The position numbers and the translations under genes are program-made. A stretch of DNA of 64,000 bases from Isoetes taiwanensis (lineage: Eukaryota; Streptophyta; Lycopodiopsida; Isoetales; Isoetaceae): contig JAJEKV010000083.1 in assembly GCA_021234155.1 (NCBI GenBank), positions 4,085,560 to 4,149,559 on the forward strand, written 5' to 3'. Every line of letters begins with the position of its first letter. Within the stretch, counting starts at the first letter, position 1. Below are positions 11,821-20,022 of this stretch, piece by piece. A model generated the notes under the pieces. That model searched no databases, was not told the DNA's origin, and saw only the letters and a list, made by a program, of their open reading frames with translations.

Positions 11821-12067
11821 ACCTATGTTAGTAATTCAGACTGTGGACCATGGACAAACATGGGATTAGTTTGGCTTTTGTATTGTATTGTGTTGACCTT
11901 TTCTAAAGTACTGGCATCGCAAAGCTTTGTAGAAAGCATGTATCGAGATTGTTTCAAGTGAGTCTGATCTTCGTTACTCTCTGCACTTCTACACATCCCT
12001 GCTCTAGACATTCCATGTGGAAAATCAACATACATGTTTCCCCTTTCGACATGCTTTTAGGCGTTAT
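11821..12067 (+). repeat. Repeat R, copy B, first part
   Basis: It matches 7917-8163 almost perfectly and begins directly after the Helitron terminus. It ends at TTAT, the duplicated target of the element at 12068. Confidence 0.85.
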
Positions 12068-12255
12068 CACTAGAGTTGTCTCAGGGACCTGTTTAGGTTC
12101 ATCAACCCGTATGGGTCCCTCAATCCCTTCTCCATATTAGGGACTAGTTCTTCATGATACTTATGAGATTTTCAATATGAACACCTGAATTGTAAGATTA
12201 ACTCGAAGTTGTACCACCATATTCAATGGCAAAATAAAATTCTTCACAAGTATGG

Positions 12256-13968
12256 GGGTGTAAATATGGTAATGCTACCCAAAAAGCACTGTCCGGACAA
12301 GTGCTTTAAGTGCTTTAGGTGCTTTACCCTCGAGTGCTTTTTCATTCAACGACCTCGGGGGGTTGTTACTCCAGAAATAGGATGGATCATTCCGTGGAGG
12401 TAAGGATCGATGAGATGGATGATCCCGCGGTGGGAGATCTCCAAATGGTAAGGATCGCGACGAGGATCTTCAAGGGCGGAACTCCATTGGCGGAACTCCA
12501 TTGGCGGGACAAGATTGATGGAGTTTCTCTTTTCAATGCAAAGATAAGAACACAAATTAGAGTTCAAATCGGCATAGAAATCATAGGTGAATTAACAATG
12601 TTTTATTGCAATTTGATTTAGATTGATAATTCAATCTCTCGTTGCATTGAGATTGAATTGTGGGCAGCTCTCTTGAAAGCATCCATTTAACCTAAGAAGC
12701 TTTTTAGGATTCAAATCAAGTGAGAAGAGACAATCTGATTATTCTTTGTTTTTTTTAAGAGTATTTTTGTTCCATTCTTTCAATGTATTATGCATCTCTA
12801 ATGTTGTATCCTAGATCTACGTTATTTTTTTTTCCCCAAATGGGAAAATTGACGAGCACTCAGACATTGATATCTTGAGTTCTACCAATCTATTTGGAGC
12901 GATTTCATTTTGATCTAGAAGTATACTTCGGTCTCTTTCTTTTGCAATCAAAATCACACAAATCCGATCTCTGAGGAGTGAGAAATAGCCTCTCAAACTT
13001 GGCTGATTTTCTGTTACAGTGGGTGCAGAAATTGATGTCACAAGAATATACAAAATTCAGACTTTAATATCTTGAGTGGTGCTGATCGGTTTTGAGTGAT
13101 CTCACATGCATTTAAAACTAGACACTTAGCACTTTCTCATGCAATTTAAATCACTCAAATCTGAGCTATGAGGAGTGAGAAACAGTCTCTCAAAGTTCTG
13201 ATTTTTTGTTACAGGTTCTGATTTTTTGTCACAGAAATATACCAAAACTCAGAATTTGATATCTTGAGTTTTAATGAATAATTTTTGATGATTTTACCTG
13301 CATCTAAAAGTAGACACTATGGCCTTTCTCTTGCAGTTTAAATCAATTAAATCTGAGCTTGGATGCGGGAGAAATGACCTCTCACATTTGGTCAATTTTC
13401 ACTAATAGTGGGTTAACATTGCCTTTTATATGATCATTGTTGTTCTATATTGTTGTGAGTAGTCTTGCGTGCATTCACATTTCGTCATTTACATTATTGA
13501 TCAAGCTGTGTTAATCAGAGTTTTGAGATCCTTTTGTATCAAAGCAATCTTAATACATTCTTGCAATTCCGTCTCTGTATTAAAACAATCTTAATACTAT
13601 TCATGCAATTCCATTACTTCTTAGTTTTATCCTTGCAATTCCATTACTTCTTTTTGAACAGACAACCAGTCTTCTTTGTTTGTTATTTTCTCTCTAACTT
13701 TCTCCATACTCTATTGAAACCAATCCAACATCGAAACTGCCATGTAATGTATCTCAGCAAAAAAAAAAAATTGACATTACACGGCATCAAAATGCAAAGA
13801 TTGGAGAGTATCAGAGGTGATAATTATTAATCTAACTTAGCCGAGAACAAAGTACAGGCAGGAAGCATTTACGGCATGACTTTTGGCCGTGCGCAGCAAA
13901 GTGCTTTAAGTGCTTTAAGTGCTAAGTGCTTTCGCGTTTTTTTGGGTAGCATTACCATATTTACACCC
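12256..13968 (+). mobile_element. Nested terminal-inverted-repeat element (1713 bp)
   Basis: Thirty-base terminal inverted repeats match perfectly: GGGTGTAAATATGGTAATGC and on to CCCAAAAA at the left, and its reverse complement ending at 13968. ATGG is repeated outside both ends (12252-12255 and 13969-13972). AGTGCTTTAAGTGCTTT-type repeats sit just inside each end. The interior has three degenerate tandem repeats of about 195 bp, anchored by TATCTTGAGT at 12871, 13078 and 13260. It has no transposase. The superfamily is unclear: the ends resemble hAT, but the duplication is only 4 bp. Confidence 0.75.
12871..13420 (+). repeat. Three degenerate tandem repeats of about 195 bp
   Basis: Each unit carries TATCTTGAGT, then a GATxTxACxTGCATxTAAAA block, a run ending in TxCAATTTAAATCA, AAATCTGAGCT and GAGAAA...CTCTCA. 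Spacings are 207 and 182 bp. The repeats occupy the middle of the nested inverted-repeat element and are not coding. Confidence 0.6.
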
Positions 13969-14780
13969 ATGGCACAAATCGCACCTTGAAATACACTCAA
14001 TTCAATGGTTTCAATGATATGATATAATCTCATGACACTCAACATGGAATATAAATTTCAAGATAACATTAATTTTCTATGAACATAGCCTACAAATGCT
14101 ACTCATTTTTCAAATTTCACGTGATTTCATAAAAATTTGATATATCAATGAGCAAATCATAATTTCAATCCTTGAGAGACCCAGTCGGGTCCCTAAGGAA
14201 TTTCTGAAAAACAGACACCCAGGAACCATTTCATATCCATGATATTTGAAATAGAATAAGAATGTGAAGGTACTATTATTTTTCAATGGAAGTAGATACT
14301 AAGTACTACACATCTTGCTAAATGGATTTCATTTTTTCAAAAAGTGGAGTAGTACTATGAATTTTTAAAATTTTGACCCTGGGGGGACCTAACTGGGTCC
14401 ATAAAGAACTTCTGAACTTCAAACTTTAAGGAATTATTTCTCGAAAATTCTACCATAGATTTTTCTAATTCTTCTTGTGATAGATTTCTCATATCATGAA
14501 TTACAAGATAGAAGAATTAGAATTCCTAGGAAAATTCATATTTGCAAAATAATGTGAGAAATGTTAAAGACTTTGAGAATAAACTTGACCCCTTTGCGTT
14601 CGGCTCAACATATAGAAGCTTTCTATATTTTTCATAAATTTTTCCTTATATGTACACTCATGGAGGACAACATATTGTGAGTATGTAGACAAATGCTTTA
14701 TCTCGGAGCTATAATAGAATTTCAAAAAAAATGTACGAATGAACCCATCTGGGTTCATCAAGGGACAACTCTAGTGTTAT

Positions 14781-15375
14781 GGACCCATGGGCAATGTACA
14801 AGTCAGATTCAAAAGTTGGATGTGGTCACCACCTTTTGACAATAGAGTATATGTCACTCCAAAGCGACATATGTAGAGGTAAGAATCATGTTCCTTGAAG
14901 GAGAATCGTAGGAGTGGGGACTCAATTTCAAGAGCCCCAATCAAATAGGCTTTCTGGACTAGTTCCGAATCTCCCCAAACAGCAAGGGATATTACCGACG
15001 CCCATACTTCCACTCTATATAAAAATTTTGATTCCACAAAAACCCTAAACAAGTGTGCCTGATGGAACCACTCATAGAGCTCAGGGCCTTCCAATCTGGC
15101 TTAACTCGTTGTTAGATACAGGTGTCCTACTATGTGGTGATGGTGAGCTCTAATATAAGATATTTATCTATATGTACCAGTTCTATGTATTGACCCTGAT
15201 AAATGAAGCGGTTCTATTTATGTTGCTTAGAAGATGATATAAGGAGTGCCTTGGCCTTTGCCAAGTTGACCAACATTTGATACAAGGAATTCAGTGAGTC
15301 CAGATGCTGCAAGCAATGGTCATTTTCTTGCATGCACCTGTCTTTTGAACAGAAGTTAAAAAGTTTATGTACATA
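14781..15375 (+). repeat. Repeat R, copy B, second part
   Basis: It matches 8164-8737, with one extra 21-bp segment near 14939-14959. It ends at the A that forms the Helitron insertion site. Confidence 0.85.
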
Positions 15376-18300
15376 CTAGTAATAGTGCCCAGCGTTGCTG
15401 GGCATAAGTCCGGAGCCTGTAAATATTTTGGCCGCAATGGGAAATAACTTTTGTTATTATAACAAAAACTTTCCAATGATTTAAATGGTTGATCATCTAA
15501 AAAGATCAGCTAAGCATCACTGGCTTGGTTAGGATTTAGCTAACCAACTACCTAATGCTATGCTGGCTCATCGAACATCACTTTCTAGCTTTCCCCAGGA
15601 TTCCAATACCCTGTTTGCCACTTTGTTTCCAACTGAGAAAGGCATGAAACCACGTTTTAAAGGAAACCTAGATCCTTCATGTTAGATAGTCTTGCATCAG
15701 TATCCATGGGTAGAACAACACGGTGCTTGTTCATAGTAAGTCTGAGTGAGTAAGGTTAATCTGAGCAGATTTTGAAGTAAGGCTATAGTCGAAGTCTATA
15801 ACTCTTTGTGAGGTTGGGCATAAGCTAGGATATTGTAAATGATGAATTGGAGTCATCAACTCCAGTATACATAAAGATCATACATGCTCAAAACCTTGTG
15901 GTAAAAACTAATATTGAAATATAATATGTGAATATTTATGAAGTTGAACACTAATAATATCAGTATTATAGTGATACTATTGTGGACTTTTAACAGAAGG
16001 TAACGTTCCCTTACATTTGGATATTAGGGTCCAAATTTTTCTATTTTTAGTCACCTAGGCAAAGTTGGAAATATGTCAATGGTAGCACCAAGTCAACATT
16101 CCATGCGCTTGTGAATATGGTTTGTAATAGTGTATATCTAAATGCTCAAAGGTTCACACTTGACAAAATCATGCATTTGAGATTGTTGTTTATAAAGCAA
16201 CGTATTTGCTATAAGTTGCACGCAAGTAACATAATTAAAAAATTCAAAACCAAAATTTCATAGATGCAACAATTTGAATTTATTGTTATTCATAGCACTC
16301 CATAATATGACATCATTGGGAAGTATCAAATTGAACGACCTATGATGTGGCATTATATGAAGGTGTCAAAATGAACAAATGCAAGCGCATTGTTCGCACA
16401 TCTACAATACAGTAAGGCATTCCATGTGCTTGTAGAAGAGAAGAGTGGGGCATCTTCATGGGAAGTAAAAGACTGTGGATTAATTGATTTTGGAAGGCCA
16501 AATGGACATAGATAAGCAACACCGTGTTTATATATTTATTTTGCATCAAGACACACCATTATTACTGATGTTGAACTCAAATCTGAAGCAATACATGCAA
16601 TATAAATGAAGTTCATAAATGCTATGGGGGAATTTTGTGTTTGCATATTGTCGCTAAATAAAATATTTTTTACAATGCAATAATTCCTTTGCTAAGTTCT
16701 GGAGATCAAATAGTATATATAGATGGAGAGGTAGAACCATTTTCTAACCCAATAATGGTTTCAGATGTCTAGAAGGCGTATGTAAGATAGTGGTCTTTAC
16801 CTGGTACTATTTTCCACATGTATTATTACGTAGTTCCTCTCTTTGAATCTACAATGCCAAGCACATATGCTCAATGGTTGCTTCCAATCTGTGTATACTG
16901 CAGCTTCTCCGTTGCCTAAGCTTTTATCTTGATCATGGATCAGACATACCTCTTATACAGCTCATAGACCAAAGAAAAAACCTGAAAGCAATGAGGAGCT
17001 TCACAAACTGCTTGCCAATGTCTCTGGCTGATGATGTCTTCCATGTTCATTTATGTACTTTCAAACGTTTCTTTTCCTGCAAAACAACTTAACAAACATG
17101 GCTAGCTTAGGGTTCAATCTTTCAGAAAGCTGAGACATTTGATGTATAATATTAGTATTATTGTTCCCAATCAGAGTACAGAGTGATACTAAATTACTAA
17201 ATCTAGTTCAAGTTCTAACCTGCTGTATTGTTGACAAAACCTCTCCTCTTGCCCATGATTTATAACTTTCATCTGCCTTTATCATTAAAAGGGATGAAGA
17301 GGAAATATAACTTTCACCTGGAGTTAGTTCATGCAGTTCATGCCTTTCATATAACAGGCATCAATGTATTTGCCCCATGCCAAAAATTCTGCAGATGTAA
17401 TCAGGACACTTGTATATGCGACCAGATCCATCATCTCGAGTGCTTCGACATTTCATATCACGTGGTTGCCAATATAAATGTCAGATCCAAATTCTGAACT
17501 AATAGCACCAACACGAATGTATTTACCCCATTCTCGAATTCTTGACTAAATGGGTTAAACCTGTTTGACTGCATGATCTGAAACAGTACGATAGGCTCAT
17601 TGCCATGTCCATACATGTTAAACAGAGGTTTCTCTTGTTTGAATAACATGAGCATGAAATTGCCTTGCACTTATCAATGCTGTATAACTGTCTTCTACAA
17701 CAATGCTAGTTTCTATATGAACTTGAAATTGCCTTGCACTTAACAGAGTCTGATAATCGTCTTGGGGAGTTCAAATTCTCAAGTTCTTGAGACCTCGAAT
17801 CAATGAATTAAAGCTGAAAATATTAGGTGGGCAATCCATTCCATCCATACGTTGCGCCAAACTTATATCGGACCTCGATTTTGTTTCTCGATTACGCCAT
17901 AATAGAAGAATGCATGGCTATGGCGTAAAAAAAAAAAAACGAAAAAATCAAATGTTGCTTTCTTTTGTTGGATATGTATAACAGAGTACATGAACATTTC
18001 TTACCTCACAACTGCAAATATAGGCAACCAACAGCTCCACAAACTAAAAACCAAAAAATCAAATGTCACATTCATTATAATTGCTGAAGATCAAAAACAT
18101 TTCCAAGCCAAACTTCTGCTTTCAAGGAATAAAACTCTATATGATAGAAGAATACGTTATGTGGATTCCACAATTTGTCTCTTTATCAGAAAGGCCAAGC
18201 AAAGGAACATCATAAAACTTATTTGTATGCAAATCGCAACCAAAAGCTTCTTGCTCTGTTTCAATAACGCATTGGCATATGATGCCAAGCTACTGCAAAC

Positions 18301-18863
18301 CCTAAATCAAATGATTTCTCCACCACAGAATCTTGCATAGGAAAACTGCCATATTACACAGTGCTCACAAACCATATCACGAACAACACATGCTTATGCC
18401 AAGCTTCCCAACCAGCTCTCAAAAGCCTGCCATGATGCCCACTGCAAAACAAATCCCGAGGAAGACAATATCCACTGCAAACATAGAACCAGCTTCATAG
18501 CCACCATTTCGGCCATAGCCTGGACCTGTAAGCTCCATCAAAGCTCTGTGATCGAGCTTATAGCCTGATTCCATTCAGAGTGGCGACCATCTTGGAGCTA
18601 AAAAACATATCGCAAAGCCATGCCTGCACTGCCCAACGGAGGAATTCCAAACGGATTTCCAGATCTTCTTGTGTGCTTCGGCAAGCCGCCGGATTCTCCC
18701 TAACCCTAGCAGGCCTTCGCAAAAAACCATACCCGACCTGATCTAGGACGTGATCTGGACAGTCTGGGCATAATCTGAATCAAATCTTGACCATCCAATT
18801 TAGGGCAACACACACGACAGACATACACTATAATTTTATTATATAGGATTTTATTATATAGGA
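15376..18863 (-). mobile_element. Non-autonomous Helitron of 3488 bp, copy 1
   Basis: On the minus strand it begins TCCTATATAATAAAA (18863) and ends GGGCACTATTACTAG (15376), with a hairpin of GCCCAGC / GCTGGGC just before. Flanking bases are A (15375) and T (18864). The uninterrupted target, with the A and T adjacent, is present at 8737/8738 in repeat R copy A, which proves the boundaries. A nearly identical second copy lies at 41624-45089. The 5' terminus here has a tandem duplication of the last 15 bp (18834-18863) that copy 2 lacks. No Rep-helicase gene is present, so it depends on another element. Confidence 0.92.
18419..18574 (-). CDS. 51-residue ORF with one membrane segment, inside Helitron copy 1
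   Basis: The frame starts with ATG at 18574 and reads MESGYKLDHRALMELTGPGY, then a glycine-rich stretch, then a hydrophobic segment of about 20 residues (FAVDIVFLGICFAVGIMAGF) at the C-terminus, followed by TGA. It lies about 290 bp inside the Helitron 5' end and on the element's sense strand, so it could be a captured exon of a small membrane protein. In Helitron copy 2 the frame is disrupted by small indels that mostly fall at CAG/CTG sites. I do not recognise the family, and expression is unknown. Confidence 0.35.
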   Translation of the reverse strand: MESGYKLDHRALMELTGPGYGRNGGYEAGSMFAVDIVFLGICFAVGIMAGF

Positions 18864-18930
18864 TTGACCCCATTTTTTGGGTGCATATTCAAAAGAGGTG
18901 TCCTAACTATAACATTATATCTTATCTTAT
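18864..18930 (+). repeat. Repeat R, copy B, last part
   Basis: It matches 8738-8803 (TTGACCCCATTTTTTGGG onward) and then diverges at the TATCTTATCTA region. Confidence 0.8.
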
Positions 18931-19110
18931 CTATCTTATTTTGGGATTTTTAGGCCTGGTGAAAAATTCTCTTTGGAATTTTTCTCCATATTATTTTATA
19001 AGATTTTGGGGATTCATTTATAAAATAATTATTCTTGCCGGGGTTTACTCACGTATCAATGAACACCCATGAGGAGCTTATGAGGAGCTTATGGATACCG
19101 ACTTTGAATT

Positions 19111-19515
19111 TCAAAGTATTACCTCATCACGAATCACGAGGCTTCTTGTCGGAGGAAATGGCGTCCGAACCAAATGATCGATGCTCAAATCCTTCGAAGA
19201 GCGTTTGGCAAACTTCAGCCTGCACACATTCGAAGGATTTTTCACGCTGGACACATTGGAAGGATTTTTGGGTCTGAACACATTGGAATGCAATTCTGCA
19301 CTCACTAGAACCTCTTGGAGTGCTCTGCCCATCAAGGACATTTTTGCAGATGACTCTTTTGAAGATCTCTCTTGTCGGGCTAGGTTGAGAAGCTTGTTTG
19401 CCAGTTTTGGTAAACTTATTTTTTTCTTGGTGGAGTCTTTTGAATTGGTAGACTCTTGGGGAGGAACATCTGAGAGTGGTCTGTCCATCAAGAGGGAAGT
19501 TCATGCAGATGATCT
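19111..19515 (-). pseudogene. Inverted copy of the Hsp70-kinase C-terminal tail
   Basis: The minus strand reads PLSDVPPQESTNSKDSTKKK and then ISLPKLANKLLNLARQERSS, closely matching the end of the gene at 20023-23001 (residues about 930-970). It then continues further than that gene does: SSAKMSLMGRALQEV repeats the earlier SSARTSLLLGRPLSHV module, followed by a duplicated KNPSNV. It stops at 19111. No kinase or Hsp70 domain lies upstream on the minus strand, so this is a detached tail fragment, probably from an inverted duplication. It may preserve an older, longer version of the tail. Confidence 0.7.
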
Positions 19516-19619
19516 GATCTTGCATTTAGCTGATCTGATAAGGAAGCAGTGGGTCCATATCATGCTCTGGACCAAGTTCAGATTCATAAAGGACGCTTTT
19601 AACTAAGGCCAGCCTTTAA

Positions 19620-20022
19620 GAACGAGGCATGTGAAGATGAAGGAAGTCCAGATTGAACAGGAATGCTAACTTATGTAGGTCCAGATCTTAAACAAGAATG
19701 CTTTTCTTTAAGTTAAAACCTAACTAGGGCCAGCCTTTTAAGGGCCCGGTCACATTTAATGTCAACAGCAGGGGTCATTTTCCATCAATGACCAAGAACG
19801 AGTCTGTGTAGGTCCAGATTAAAGAAGAATGCCAGCCTTTAAGGGTCCGGTCACATCTTAGTGTCAACATGGCTTCAATGACCAAGAACCAAGAACGAGT
19901 CTGTGTAGGTCCAGATTGAAGATGATTGTTTTTTGTGTTTAATATATGAAACTTGTACTGCTCTAGCGTATGGATCATTCCATTCCATCTTCTTCCTCTA
20001 CTTCTCTTTGCTGCTGCCTGCC
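19620..20022 (+). promoter_or_regulatory. Promoter and 5' leader of the Hsp70-kinase gene, with direct repeats
   Basis: Repeated modules occur here: TGTAGGTCCAGATT (about 19674, 19805, 19905), GGGCCAGCCTTTTAAGGG, GGTCACAT and TCAATGACCAAGAACGAG. A TATA-like TTTAATATATGAAA lies at about 19938, some 80 bp before the start codon at 20023. The same modules and the same TATA-like sequence recur before the truncated copy at 25374, so the promoter was duplicated with the gene. The conserved TATA inside the longer open frame argues against a start at 19933. Confidence 0.5.

Larger units (their letters stand above)
12068..14776 (+). mobile_element. Non-autonomous CACTA-like element (2709 bp, includes a nested element)
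   Basis: Perfect 13-bp terminal inverted repeats are present: CACTAGAGTTGTC at 12068 and GACAACTCTAGTG ending at 14776. It is flanked on both sides by TTAT, and the empty site with one TTAT is present in repeat R copy A at about 8160. Subterminal palindromic motifs of the type ACCC-n-GGGTCC recur at about 12097-12120, 14180-14200, 14380-14400 and 14740-14760, as in CACTA elements. The flanking repeat is 4 bp rather than the 3 bp usual for CACTA, so class assignment is tentative. No transposase is present. Confidence 0.75.

Noticed and set aside
13534-13830. 98-codon ORF inside the nested inverted-repeat element
   Set aside because: Phenylalanine- and leucine-rich low-complexity sequence from a TTTC-rich strand, with internal repetition and no recognised domain.
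16874-17092. ORFs shared by the two 3.5-kb Helitrons (also 17228, 17458, 43120, 43474)
   Set aside because: They are identical because the elements are near-identical. No sign of selection or of a known domain.
7917-18930. R repeats as LTRs of a retrotransposon
   Set aside because: R lacks TG/CA ends, there is no primer site after copy A, and the interior ends in a Helitron hairpin-CTAG, not a polypurine tract.
19933-20022. Upstream start codon giving a 1022-residue Hsp70-kinase with a hydrophobic N-terminus resembling a signal peptide
   Set aside because: A TATA-like box overlaps the beginning of this stretch, and the duplicated copy has a different N-terminus before the conserved MSxKY start. 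The hydrophobic part is probably leader sequence.
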